Origin: Porogramme epimiltina
Lineage: Eukaryota; Basidiomycota; Agaricomycetes; Polyporales; Polyporaceae
Reading direction: 5' to 3'
NCBI GenBank assembly: GCA_900155495.1
Contig: FTLJ01000078.1
Coordinates: 107,579 to 171,578, forward strand
DNA: 64,000 nucleotides
Positions 23,665 to 34,855 of the stretch are shown piece after piece. The position numbers and the translations under genes were made by a program. The notes under the pieces were generated by a model. The model had not been told where the DNA came from. It made no database searches and saw only the letters and a list, made by a program, of their open reading frames with translations. Numbering within the stretch: position 1 is the first letter of the stretch; each line of letters begins with the position of its first letter.

Positions 23665-23786
23665 AGATATGTACAATGTGGTGAGTTAATGTGCCGCGCC
23701 ATGTTACATACGACGCGTGGCCGACTCCGAATGTTTTCAGGTATCTGGTATCTGTTGTACAATATTGTTCCCAAATCGTACGCGCG

Positions 23787-24882
23787 TCACTGCAAGTTCA
23801 CAAACAAGCCCCCGTCGACGAGAACCTGAGATCCTGTCATGTACTTGGCGAGGTCACTTGCAAGGAACACTACGGGCCCCGCGATATCGTCAGGCGCTAC
23901 AACGGCCGCGTTAGCAAACTATCGCGTATTGCTCGAGAGCAGAGAGAGTGCGCGAGAGACGTACCGCCAAGCCGCCCTAACGCCGTCCTCTTGATCATGC
24001 CCTCCCGTTTTGCAGTGTCTGCGAGGTCCTCCTTGTTGATGTCCGTCGCTATTGTCCCGGGGAGGACGGCGTTCGCACGGATGTTGTACTTGCCGAGCGC
24101 GACGGCGCAGCTCTGCATAAGGGACAAGATGCCGGCCTTCGTGGGCGTGTAGTGTCTGGATCCCTCGTCAGTGTCATCCAGAGGGGGAAACGACATCTGG
24201 GCGCTCACACTTGGTACTCTCCACCAACGAGTGCTGAGATGGACGATATGCCGATGATTGATCCTCCTTGTGGAACCTGGTTCTTCATCTGGTTGGCCAC
24301 CGCTTTACGCACAGTGAGTATTAGCACAGGTCTTGAAGTACCCTGTGGCAATGAACTGACCTTGAGTAATGAAGAAAGCCCCGTCGAGATTGACCCCGCG
24401 TGTCCTCTCCCATGTTTCTGGTGGCATCGTCAAGAATTCTGAAAACGGGCAGATGCCCGCATTGCTGACGAGCACGTCTGGTCTCGAAGTATGGTGTTAT
24501 TTGCGTGATATCATGTCTATAGGGCCGGCTGCGCACCTATCCGGTTAAATGCTTTCACCCCTTCTTCGACGACCTGAAATTGCCCATGAGCATCACCCGT
24601 CAGCCGTCTTTCAGGGCAAGAAGAGCATCATGGGATCCGCACCTTCAGCGAGGTCTCGCGCTCTGCGATGTCCCCAGGGACATACACCACTTTGCAGTGC
24701 GTGTGCAGGCTCTCGATCTCGCTCTTCAGCGACTCGACCTCCCTCGTCGTCGCATCGTCGCCAAAGTAGTGCAGGATGAGCCCCGTCGCGCCGTGTCGCG
24801 CGCACTCCACCGCGCACGCGCGCCCGATTCCGCGCGACGCCCCCGTGATGCAGACTATCTTGTTCACGAGCAACTGCGCCAT
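23787..24882 (-). CDS. short-chain dehydrogenase/reductase (possibly L-rhamnose-1-dehydrogenase-like)
   Basis: Six exons (24643-24882, 24537-24573, 24361-24477, 24209-24302, 23965-24155, 23787-23896) give 262 aa, the usual length of a classical SDR. All signature motifs are present: GASRGIG for the dinucleotide, VSNAG, the catalytic Ser in GISSISALVGGEYQ, and YTPTK (YxxxK), followed by IRANAVLPGTIATDI and VDGG near the C-terminus. The enzyme should be a soluble NAD(P)-dependent oxidoreductase. The overall pattern, including the GGEYQ.HYTPTKAG stretch, reminds me of fungal L-rhamnose-1-dehydrogenases, but this is from memory of the family and needs a search. Exon 4 uses an AAG acceptor. It is convergent with the cupin gene and divergent from the KARI-like gene. 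Confidence 0.87.
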
Positions 24883-25448
24883 TTCCCGCTGTGCTCCTCT
24901 CTGTACCGTGCTGTGCTTTGCTGCTTGCGGCGCCGTCCTCCGGTGCGAGATGCGACGGAACCCTGGGTCACCAGGTGCGAGGGCGATGCGAGAGGGAGAG
25001 CTTCGTGCGGCGGCGCGACGCGGCGCGATTCGACACAGACGCGGTACTTGCAAGGTGCGACGGACCCCCGCCCCGTCCCCATCTTTTGTACCCCGCGCGG
25101 GGACGGGTCATCCTGATTGCGATCATCGCGTTCGTGGCGGTTTTTGCGGAGGTGGCGCCGAGAGCGAGAAGGGGGCGCGCGGCCCGGCGGGATTCTCGTC
25201 CCGACGTCACAGGGACACCGCGCGAGGCTGCCACTGGCTGCGTGCGGGGAGGCTGCAAGTCATAGGGACAGGGCACCGGTGCGGGATGCTCGATAATGCG
25301 GGACGGGTTTCGACCCGGGGGCCGTCGGGAGCGTAGGTTCGCAGGGCGGGGCCCGCTATATAAGGTGCGAAGGCGGCGAAGGGTATTCATACTAGCACTA
25401 CTGCACTGTTACTCGTTCACATAGCCCTACCGCACAACAAGCATCGTC
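24883..25448. other. divergent promoter region (SDR / KARI-like)
   Basis: A 566-nt GC-rich region between two divergent ATGs. It holds a TATA box on the plus-strand side. Open frames through it are compositional. Confidence 0.45.
25356..25363 (+). promoter_or_regulatory. TATA box of the KARI-like gene
   Basis: CTATATAA is 86-93 nt upstream of the ATG at 25449 and is followed by a pyrimidine/A-rich leader. Match and spacing are typical. Confidence 0.55.
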
Positions 25449-26930
25449 ATGTCCGCGAAGATGTAAGTTGACATGCCTTTCGGCCCGGTTTGCGATTTCT
25501 GACACCTACATCGCAGTTACTACGACAGCGACGCGAACCTTGACCTCCTCAAGGACAAGACAATCGTGTTCTTGGGGTACGCTCCTTCATTGCGCTCCAA
25601 TGTGCGGCGGTCGGTATTAGCGTACTCATGTTTCCTCACACAGATTCGGCAACCAGGGTGCTGCACAAGCCCAGAACCTCCGTGACTCTGGCATCCCAAA
25701 CGAGAAGATCATTGTCGCGAACCGCCCCGACTCGTACGCAGAGGACGCAAAGTCCAAGGGTTTCAACGTTGTGCATGATTTCGCCGCTGCATCCAAAGAG
25801 GCAGACGGTCAGGGCCAGTCTTTCACACGACTCTGATAAAGCACTCACATGGCCTTCTGGGGATTATAGTTATCTTCCTTCTCATTCCAGACCAGGTCCA
25901 GCCCCGCGTTTTCAACTCGGAGGTCGCGCCGAACCTCAAGGACGGCGCCGCTATTGTAGTGGCTAGCGGCTACAATGTCTTCTACAAGCTGCTTAACTTC
26001 AAGCCTTCTCAGGATGTCATCATGGTCGCCCCTCGGTATGTCATCTGATTTGCTTCGGGTTAGGGATAAGGTCTAATCATGGCCCAGGATGATCGGCTCG
26101 TCCGTCCGGAGTCTCTATGTGAAGGGCAAGGGTTTCCCGTGTTTCGTGTCGTCAGAACAGGACGGTACAGGCAAGGCCCTAGATGTCGCGCTCGCGTTGT
26201 CTCGTGCTATCGGTGCGACGAAGGCGGGCGCAATCGCTTCGTCAGTGCGTGAGGAGACTGCCATGGACCTGTTCGCGGAACAGGCTCTTTGGCCGAACAT
26301 CATCATGCTGTTCCGGTCAGTGAAGGGACCTGGTTCAAGAAGACGCTTACTTACTTATAGTGACTGGTCACAGGGAAGCTTTCAGTGTCCTGAAGGAGGC
26401 AGGTTGCTCCGACGAGGCCCTCTGTTACGAGATGTAAGAGCTTCCACCCAGTGTGTGTCGATAGTCGCTGAACGTTCCGGTCCAGGTGGATGTCCAAGGA
26501 GCCTGCTGAGATTTTCGAACGCGCAGCCGAGGATGGTTTCATCCTTCAGGTACATATATCTGGGCCCTTGTATCGGATGCTGTCATCTGACGTCGCGTAT
26601 AGCTCAAGCATCACTCGACCGTTTCCCAGTACGGCCAGCTGAACGGTGCACTGTCCCTGGATGGCTCAGCGGCGAGGGAACACTTCAAGAACATTCTGTA
26701 CAACCAGGTGAGAAATAGGGGTCTTTAAGCATTATGAGACGCTGTTGCTCACAATGTGGGGTGCCCAGGTGTTGAACGGAAAGTTCTGCAAGGAGTTCAG
26801 CCAGATCGAGGAGGACCTGGAGAAGGAGGGTGACGCCAACCCGTTGAACGTCCTGTATCAGAAGTCCGAAGCATCTGAGCTCGGACAAGCTGAGAAACGG
26901 GTACGGGCGAGGCTCGCGGGTCTCCTGTAG
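25449..26930 (+). CDS. ketol-acid reductoisomerase-like protein with altered active site
   Basis: Nine exons (25449-25462, 25517-25576, 25644-25807, 25870-26035, 26088-26315, 26374-26433, 26486-26549, 26603-26707, 26769-26930) give 340 aa, the length of a bacterial class I KARI (IlvC/Ilv5 fold). The N-terminal Rossmann part reads IYYDSDANLDLLKDKTIV then GFGNQGAAQAQNLRDSG. The middle has PNLKDGAAIVV and DVIMVAPR. The knotted C-terminal part starts REETAMDLFAEQA, keeping the Asp and Glu that bind Mg2+ in true KARIs. Other key positions differ: the catalytic HGF block is SGY, the Lys after IAP is Arg, and the ECLHE motif is EMWMS. There is no mitochondrial presequence, unlike fungal Ilv5. It is therefore probably not the branched-chain amino acid enzyme but a diverged NAD(P)-binding relative. 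Confidence 0.85.
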
Positions 26931-27204
26931 AGGAGTGCCGTCATCCAGGGTAGCCGTCGTTAGTAGACACGTACATAGAATCCGATTCCGAGGAATTGCT
27001 CGCATTAGCTGTATAATAGACGCCGAATGGTACCGTGACGCTTGTGGGAAATTCCCTTATGTGGGTGTATGACAAATGGGTCTGGACGGGAGTCTGCCGT
27101 CTTTCGCCGCTTGCCTTGTGCACCGACGCAGAAAGTTCCGACGACTACTACCCGCTGCAGCACCTGCAGCACCCCACCATCCACCATCCACCCTCACCCA
27201 GTAT

Positions 27205-29567
27205 ATGTCTTCTCCTAACGGAAAAGCAGAAAAGATGGACGTAGACAGGCTCAGGTCTCCCGACAGACGTTCCAAGTCGTAAGTAGTGGCTACATATGCG
27301 GTTCTTACCTTGAGCTCAACAATTTCCACAGCTCTCGCGACCATTCCACAGAAACCCTTCGTACTCGCAAGTCTCATCGTTCTCGCTCTCGCGACCGTGA
27401 CCGTGAGCGGGACAGGGATCGAGAACGGCGCCATCGCGACCGCGACGACTACGACGACAGGCACCGTAGCCGGGACAGAAGGGAGCGGTCGCACCGTGAC
27501 AAGGACCATGAGCGAGAGCGGGACAAAGAAAGAGAGCGGGATAGGGACCGGGACCGGCGAAAGGATCGTGACGGTGAGCGCCGTCGCAGTGAACGAAATA
27601 GAGACGAAGATCGACGTAGGCATCGAGACCGTGAGAGGGACAGGGACAGGGACCACGACCGCGACCATCGGGACCGCCGCAGAAAACGTGGAGAAGACAC
27701 AGATGATGCTCACGATGGCCACCCTGTGGACGAAAGGACCAAGAGGAAGCGGGGTGAAGAGCCCACGGACGACTCCCTTCCGCCCCCACCAATCCCCACT
27801 GACAGCCCCCGTCGTAGAACCCGCTCTCGTGAGCCTGACCGCAAGTACGGTGACCGTCCTCCGAAGAGATCTCGAGACCCTAGAGATGATCATGAGGACC
27901 TGCCTCGCCCTCGCCGCGACCAAGAGCGTCGGCCTCCTATGAGCCCACCTAGAAAGTGCGTATACACTCGTCATCCCTGCCACGTCGACTTAGTCCCCCT
28001 TTCTCCCTTCCCATATAGGCGACCGTCTCCCTCATACGACCTTCCTCCCGACGATCCGATGAACGACGAGCCTAGCCCGGATGATTCCGAAGCCCGGTCT
28101 GTGTTCGTTTCTCAGCTTGCGGCTCGACTCACTGCCCGCGACCTGGGCTACTTCTTTGAGGACAAGCTTGGGGAAAACACGGTTATGGACTCAAGAATTG
28201 TAACTGACAGGATTTCTAGGAGGTCGAAGGGGTAAGTCAATGGCGTCTTGGGATACTGCCACGTGAACCTTAAACTGACGTCTTCACAGAATTGGTTATG
28301 TCGAGTTCCGCACAGTCGAACTTGTTGACAGAGCCATTACTCTGAGCGGAACTGTAGTGATGGGTCTTCCTATTCAGATTCAACACACTGAAGCCGAGAG
28401 GAACAGGCTCCACCCAGGTGACGGGTGAGTGTGTTGTCCATTTGTGTCTAACCATGTGCTCATATCCGGCAGTAATCTCAACCTTCCGCCCGGCGTGAGT
28501 GCGCCTCACGGAGGCATGCAGTAAGTTCTCCGCTAAACCATTGAAGTTGGATCTCATGTGCCTCTCCCTTAGGCTCTACGTTGGGTCACTCCACTTCAAC
28601 CTCAGCGAGTCCGATATCAAACAAGTGTTCGAACCATTTGGTGAACTTGAGTTTGTCGATCTCCACCGTGATCCAATGACTGGGCGCAGCAAGGGTTATG
28701 CATTTGTACAGTCAGTGCACATATTCTCTCGCATACCGTCGCGATTTTGATGGCCTTTTTAGGTATAAACGTGCCGAAGATGCGAAGATGGCTCTCGAAC
28801 AGATGGATGGCTTCGAGTTGGCTGGTAGGACGGTACGCGCTTCTATGTGCCTCGTGATGTTCTTGGACTCACTGATTCCCAGCTTCGAGTCAACACCGTC
28901 CACGAGAAAGGATCTGCTCGCTACACTCAACAAGATACTTTGGATGAAGCCGGCGGTGAGTTATTTCGTTTTATGTCGGAATGAGTGTTGACATTCCGTC
29001 CTAGGGGGTAACTTGAACGCAGCCTCACGTCAAGCGCTGATGCAGAAACTTGCTAGAATTGACCCTGCCCCCGCGAAATTAGAGCCTATGTAAGTCCTTT
29101 CGAGACATTGACATACCTTTGCGAACTTGGTGAGCTTACTTGTTTTCTAGCTCCCGTCCCAATATCCCCCAGACAATGCAGTCTAGGTCCGTGCTCTTGA
29201 AGAACATGTTTGACCCCGAGGAGTATGTAATGTCCCGAGCTGTCCGTTATCGTGACTCATAGTTTCTTCTAGGGAAACCGAACGCGACTGGGACAAAGAT
29301 CTTGCAGAAGACGTCAAAGGAGAGTGTGAAACAAAGTATGGCCGCGTTGTGGCCATCAAGGTCGAACGGGAGTCTCAGGTATGTTGCTCAATCTTAACAC
29401 AAGAGTCATTCCGCCTCATACGCATTGTTTAGGGTGAGATCTACGTCAAGTTTGACGATGTCGACGCTGCCCGTGGGGCCATTGAAGGTTTGAACGGTCG
29501 TTGGTTTGGCGGCCGCCAGGTCACTGCTGCTTTCATCTCGGACGCGATCATGCAGGCTCACCAGTGA
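27205..29567 (+). CDS. CC1/RBM39-like splicing factor with three RRMs
   Basis: Twelve exons (27205-27278, 27332-27955, 28019-28231, 28290-28424, 28473-28520, 28573-28710, 28763-28832, 28883-28955, 29005-29089, 29151-29222, 29273-29378, 29433-29567) give 590 aa. Residues about 25-230 are an Arg/Asp/Glu/Ser repeat region like the RS/RD domains of splicing factors. RRM1 begins SVFVSQLAARLTARDL, RRM2 is LYVGSLHFNLSESDIKQVF with RSKGYAFVQY as RNP1, and the third, starting SVLLKNMFDPEEETE, is a U2AF-homology motif with NGRWFGGR, whose Arg-x-Phe binds Trp-containing ligands. This order is that of human RBM39/CAPER and fission yeast Rsd1. Expected role: nuclear pre-mRNA splicing, early 3' splice site recognition. 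Confidence 0.93.
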
Positions 29568-30003
29568 TTGTCATGAGCTTACTCGCCGGCATGAATGGAA
29601 CCCTCCAGGTGTCGCGGTAATAATCATAATGTCTTGTTACTGAAGTTGAAGGAATTGTTGCAGAGCTACACATATTATGCCATCATCTTGTCCAGGATTT
29701 TGCGGGTGCCTGACTAGCACTATTCAGGCAGGTTCAGTATTGGGGTCTGAACATCATTTGTCTGCCGTCTCAACCTCTCTTCTTCTGCAATAGATGTCTT
29801 CTGCATACTCGCCTGGACATCTCCCACCGATCGGACACGCAACAGTGTGATCTCGGCCTATAATTCGAGATATCAGGATGAGTATATGACTCCGAGTTTC
29901 GAATCGGGGGATGGGCTGATATGATTATACAATGTAATTGGTCGGAAGTGGAGGTGGCTACAGTGACGGGTGACGGGTTAGTAAGATAGGGAAGCACCAG
30001 TCG
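29568..30003. other. intergenic region between convergent genes
   Basis: A 436-nt stretch holding two 3' flanks. A 75-codon minus-strand frame inside it has no recognisable features. Nothing else seen. Confidence 0.4.
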
Positions 30004-30826
30004 CTACCCACGTACAATCACAAGTTTCTCAACACCCTCTTCCTTCCGGGACTTAATCCACCTCACTAATGCCTCCCTATGCCTGATCCGTACCGCTAGA
30101 AGCGTCTCTTGCAGCTTGCGCTGGACTATACCATAAGCTATAAAGTGAGTGTGAGCGAGTTCTAATGGAAGAAAACATGACACGATAACACGCACGCCAC
30201 TCATCTTGAGGCCACACCCATTGGACATATCGTACGCCCTTGTATGCCTCTAACTTGCGTAGATGCCGCGGATACCAATGTTTTGCATATGCCCGCGCCA
30301 GGTCGTCGAACGGTACGTCTGGCCGTGCCACACGGTGGTCCGCAATTATCATACGACAGGTGAGAAGCCAGCCCTCTTCCATGCGGCCGTCCTTGGTGCG
30401 ATAATGTACTTCGAGGAAGCTGGGGCTGTCAATCTGCTTGCGTTTTTCATAGTAGATAGTCGCAAGGTCAATAGGGCTCATATGTTTAAGATCGTCGGGG
30501 GTATAGCCATAAGCATCCAGGCACAGTGAGGCGACTTGTTCGGGGTTGAAAAGGAATCCGCCGATGTACACACGTACGAATTTGGTGGGTTGGACAGTGC
30601 TGGGAGCCTTGACGAGGGGAGGTGGTTTGGGGGCGAGGGTAGATCCGCCGGTAGACGTTATGCCACAAGTGGACGTTGGTTTACGAGGGGAGGACTGCGC
30701 TAGGGTGGAGGATGACTGGGGAGTGGGGCTACGATCCGAGTCAGGGGTCGAGGGTCGCTCCGGGAGGATGGTAGTTTCGATAGCAGTGGGAAGGTTGCAG
30801 GCATTACGAGGCGTGTGTTCAGCCAT
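30004..30826 (-). CDS. hypothetical protein with conserved-looking C-terminal half
   Basis: I do not recognise this protein. Two exons (30196-30826, 30004-30137) give 254 aa. The first 80 residues are Ser/Pro/Thr-rich and likely disordered. From about residue 85 the sequence looks folded: TKFVRVYIGGFLFNPEQVASL, DLATIYYEKRKQ, EVHYRTKDGRMEEGWLLTCR, YAKHWYPRHLRKLEAY and VRYVQWVWPQDEW, followed by a basic helical C-terminus. There is no signal peptide or membrane span. The intron donor chosen (GTGCGT, giving EW-P) keeps the second exon in frame; the unspliced frame gives a different, Ser/Arg-rich tail. The start at 30826 is the first ATG and is followed by a typical disordered leader. Confidence 0.65.
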
Positions 30827-31461
30827 GGTGTGACAGAGAAAGGAGGGTATCCAATCTCTGTGGGGTATTGTGGTTGAATTTGCCTCTTCACGTGATCGTT
30901 ACAATCTTAGTCCAATCCGCGGATTCCACCAACTGCAGCGTTATATGACACAATTCCCATCTTCCCTCAATATTCTCCGTCCTGGTTCTCGACTGGTTGG
31001 CAGCGAAAGCCCTGGGCTCGAGTTCCTGCTTGCCACGCGGGATAGGACTACAAGTAATGTTGAGCCCCGCTGCATTCGTGACCTACTTTCAGGTTCCGGT
31101 GCCAAGAATAGTCATGAAGCCTCATTCCACCCCAGCAACAATGCCTTCTTCCACCGGACATTCCAGGAACTGGCCGAGCAAAACGGAGCAGATACAGTGG
31201 ACTACTACGATACCAAAGACATGCTAGCATGATAGCCGAAACATTATCAATGCACCCACTCGTACGTATTCAATGCCTCTTCGTAGTTGTCGTCGTCGCT
31301 CACGGCAATTGCATCTAGTCTCATTAGACAGATCATCTATACCGCGTCCGGGTACCACCTTAGTTCGACTCGCCATGTAAATTCTCGCCGTTTTGTGTAA
31401 TACATAGATGTGTTAGGAATACCAGGTTCTGAACACTGATCCTAGTCGAAAAGAAGTATTA
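30827..31461. other. intergenic region
   Basis: About 630 nt between a minus-strand 5' end and the 3' end of the esterase gene on the same strand. A 120-codon plus-strand frame (30870-31232) has no domain, no splice support and no sensible start context. I treat this as non-coding. Confidence 0.4.
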
Positions 31462-32821
31462 TTACGGGTATAAAGCCCTCTTGAGTGCTGCAGCGGCGTC
31501 GGAAACGAGCTCTTTCCCAATTTCGAGGGCACTAGAAAAGAGACGCGTCATTGTATGTATTCTTGAAGATGGCTCAACACGTACCCTGCATACCGTGTGT
31601 GGTTGACGCGCCATGTCATATATTAGGCAGCACTACTGCTCAGAGAAAGAAGGTCGACTTACCGTCCATGGCCATGATTGGGTGAGGGGCTCCCTTATAC
31701 ACTTTGACTTCTGCCGAGACGCCTGCCTTCCTGAGCTTCTCAGCGTACGCGATGCCCTCATCGCGAAGGATGTCGAGCTCTGCGACAGCGACCCACGCAG
31801 GGGGTGCAGCTGTGAACGAATCCTCAGGGGCGAAGATGGGCGAGTTGTCCCACTTGGTCCAGTCGGCAGACTCGGGCGAGTAATTGGCGCGGAACCAGAG
31901 CATCTTCGCAGGAACGAGCGCGACCGTGCGCGCGTTCTCGGTCCATGATGGGTAGCGCGCGTCGCCAACGTCGGCGGTGTTATCTGTCACGGGCACCACG
32001 AGGAGTTGGAAGACAAGTGGGATACCGAGCGGCTGGGCCTTGTGGGTGGCGATCGCGGCGAGGTTCCCGCCGCTTTGGAGCGAGGGTGGCGGAGGCGCGA
32101 GAGAGAGAGGGAGGGAGAGAGGGAGGGAAGGTCAGGGCCGCTGCAGTTGGAAAGTTTGGGGCAGGGGGTGCAGTCAACTGACCTGGAGGAGCCGCCGACG
32201 GCGATGCGGGAGGGGTTGATGCCGAGGAGTTCAGCGCCCTTGCCGTGGACCCATTGGAGGGCCTCCACGGTGTCTTCGACTGCCGCGGGGTACTTCTGCT
32301 CTGGGCCAAGGCGGTAGTCGACCGAGACGACCACGCATTCCGCGCCTGGGTCGGGCGCGAGGCTCAGCGCGACACATGCGGCGCGGATATGAAGGATTTA
32401 TTGCGCTCACGCTTGCACATATTAGTGGAGAATGCATTCTCCGCATCGATGGTACCGAGGGTCCACCCGCCTATAGAGAGAGTTTTTCAGACACATGTCT
32501 CAAGCGGCGCGATCAGAAGGGCAGTATGTACGTACCACCGTGGAAGAAGATGAATACGGGCCAACCTCCTGCAGGGGCGTTGCCTTCGGGGGTGAAGACG
32601 CGGACGGAGCAGTGGCTAAGGGGGTAATCTTGGACGTTTCCTACCTTGAGCGGCTCAGATCCGCCCATCACCGCCGGGGTGTTGCGCACGGACGGGCTCC
32701 ATGGAATCTCGTGTACGGGAATGGAGTGCTGGAGGAACTGCTTGTGGAAGGCGGCATACTCTGGGAGGAGCTTGTCCGCGATCTCGTCCGGAATGGGCTG
32801 GTGGACAACGGGCTCGGCCAT
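31462..32821 (-). CDS. alpha/beta-hydrolase fold-3 esterase (hormone-sensitive lipase family)
   Basis: Exons 32536-32821, 32411-32470, 32183-32345, 31663-32072, a one-nucleotide exon at 31585, and 31462-31531 give 329 aa. The oxyanion block is HGGGW, generated across the first intron, followed by [11 protein letters not shown] and [12 protein letters not shown]. The nucleophile elbow is GGSSSGGNLAA, where HSL-family enzymes have GDSAGG. The acid is probably in DILRDEG and the His in [11 protein letters not shown]. It should hydrolyse small esters or related substrates; no signal peptide is seen, so it is likely cytosolic. The third intron is longest (110 nt) and carries a GA-rich tract on the plus strand. 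The last exon encodes the natural-looking helix [15 protein letters not shown] and is only in frame if one extra G is included, see findings. Confidence 0.83.
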
Positions 32822-33265
32822 GTCGTCGCGGAGTGTGCGGGTGCAGGGCGAGGCGCGGGGTCAATTGGGGGCTATATACGCATACGCAGACTCCATCGAG
32901 GATAATCGAGGATAAGGCCGTGACGCCGCCAGGGATGATGACGGTGGGAGGCGCGGGCCGGCGGCCGGTGTTGCTCGTCCGTGGAATGCATATCAGCGCT
33001 GCAGCCGTCGCGGACCCCTGAGGCCTGAGGTCCCCCGAGACGCCCAGCGAGTGCTATTGGCCGCGCGAGCGCCGAGGGAGAGATCAATCCTGAATCAATC
33101 CGATATCGGTCCATGCAGATGTTCCTTCGATCGCGCGTCCTCTCCGCGCTCACCTCTCTTCCGCCCGTTCTCTCCTCAGCGCGCGCACTCCGCTCTTAAG
33201 CCCTCCGTACAACCTCCCGACACTCGTCCTTCCCCTTGGCACGTCGCGCCCCCACTCGCCTCACA
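32822..33265. other. divergent promoter region (esterase / D-serine dehydratase)
   Basis: This 444-nt region separates two divergent start codons. It has a TATA box on the esterase side. No other element stands out. Confidence 0.45.
32872..32879 (-). promoter_or_regulatory. TATA-like box of the esterase gene
   Basis: On the minus strand GTATATAG lies about 51-58 nt upstream of the ATG at 32821, an appropriate distance for a short leader. Confidence 0.45.
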
Positions 33266-34855
33266 ATGAGTTCCGAGGAGCATCCTCAGAGCAACCCCCT
33301 CATCCCAAAGCAGTCCCGCACGCCCTACCACATCAGCGGCAAGCCCGAGAAGCAGGACCTCGTCGACGAATACAAGGGAAAGAACCTCGACGCACTCCGC
33401 ACTCCCGCCCTCATCATCGACCGCGCCGTCTTCGCCCGTAATTGCGCGAAGCTCCATGAGCTCGCAAAGTCTCTCGGCGCCAGGTTCCGCGCTCACGTCA
33501 AGTCGCACAAGGTACCGCTGTTTGCCATAGATCATCTTGCGCCACATCCCGCTCACCCCCCCTCTGCACGTCAGACCCCCGAGGGCACGAGACTTCAACT
33601 GAACACAACAGTAGATGAGACCCATTCCATCGTCGTCTCCACCGTCATGGAGGTCTGCGAAGTATTCCGCGCAGGTCTGATGGCTGACGGGACCGTTAAG
33701 GACGTAAGCACCGCATCCGGTCCCTTGGTCCCGTTTGCTCACCCCGCATGATGACATCAGGTCCTTTACGGTCTCCCTATGGCACCCAACAAGATCGCCG
33801 ACCTTTCTGCGCTGACCGACGAGCTCTCCGCGGTCGGTGCGTCCATGCGCATCCTCGTAGATCATCCAGATCAGGTCCGCGTCATTGAGGCATGGGAAGC
33901 CACAAAGTCCAGCCACAGACGATGGTCCGTCTTCATGAAGGTTGACTGCGGAAACCTGTACGTATCATCGTTTACCCCCGCGGCGCGAACATTCCAATTC
34001 AATTACTAGCAGCCGCGCAGGTCTTAGACCCGACTCTGCCGCATTCAAGGAACTACTTCATGCCGTCCTCGCTTCTCCTTTCATCTCCATCTACGGCTTT
34101 TATACCCACGCTGGTAACTCATACGCATCGACGTCGTATGAGGAAGCGTCAGAATTCCTTCTTGAAGAAATTAGTGCCGTCAACTCGGCTGCAGCTCTTG
34201 CGATGCAGATAGTCGCGAGCATGCCTGGTGCGGAAGGGCCCCTGGAACCCTACGTTCTTTCTGTGGGCGCGACGCCCACTGCACATGCAGCTTCTCAGGA
34301 AATGAAAGAGAAGATCGAAGAATCCTTGAATGGCGTTCTAGAGCTTCATGCTGGTATGCTCCTATGTTCTCTTCATCGCCACCGACAATAGTAGTGACCT
34401 TTGACACAGGAAATTACCCTCTGCTGGATCTCCAGCAGCTGAACACCGGCCTTATCACTCACAGAGATATCGCACAGAAGGTTCTCGCAACCGTAATCTC
34501 ATACTATCCCGGCCGTGGCGAGAACGGCACCGACGAGGCCATTTGCGACGCAGGAGCGCTAGCGATGAGCAAGGACACCGGCCCACGCCCCGGTTATGGC
34601 GACGTCATCGGGAAGCCCTGGCGGCTCAACCGGTGCTCTCAGGAACACGGAATCCTGGGAATGATGTCCCCCGCCTCCTTTGAGCTTGGCCCACTGCAGG
34701 GCGACGGTGGCCTAAAGCCCGGCGACATGGTGCAGATCGTCGGGCAGCATGCTTGTCTAATTTTGGCAGGATACCCTTGGTATTACGTCGTTGACTCTAG
34801 CATCGGGGAGGGCAACGTCGTCGTCGATGTGTGGGTCCCGTGGAAAGGCTGGTAA
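33266..34855 (+). CDS. DSD1: D-serine dehydratase (fold-type III PLP enzyme)
   Basis: Five exons (33266-33511, 33575-33703, 33761-33957, 34013-34353, 34410-34855) give 452 aa, the normal length of eukaryotic D-serine dehydratase. It has the alanine racemase-like N-terminal barrel starting LRTPALIIDRAVFARNC and FRAHVKSHKTPEG, then MKVDCGNLRAGLRP and IYGFYTHAGNSY, and a C-terminal domain with GPRPGYGDV and the zinc-binding GQHACL (His-x-Cys). Known members use PLP and Zn2+ to convert D-serine to pyruvate and ammonia in the cytosol. The acceptor at 34013 was chosen so that DCGNLRAG matches the family DCGxxRAG; the competing AG 5 nt upstream would be in a different phase or add residues. It shares a divergent promoter with the esterase gene. 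Confidence 0.92.

Noticed and set aside
32095..32135. GA-rich tract as a regulatory or transposon-derived element
   Set aside because: It lies inside an intron of the esterase gene and is most simply a polypyrimidine tract on the coding strand.
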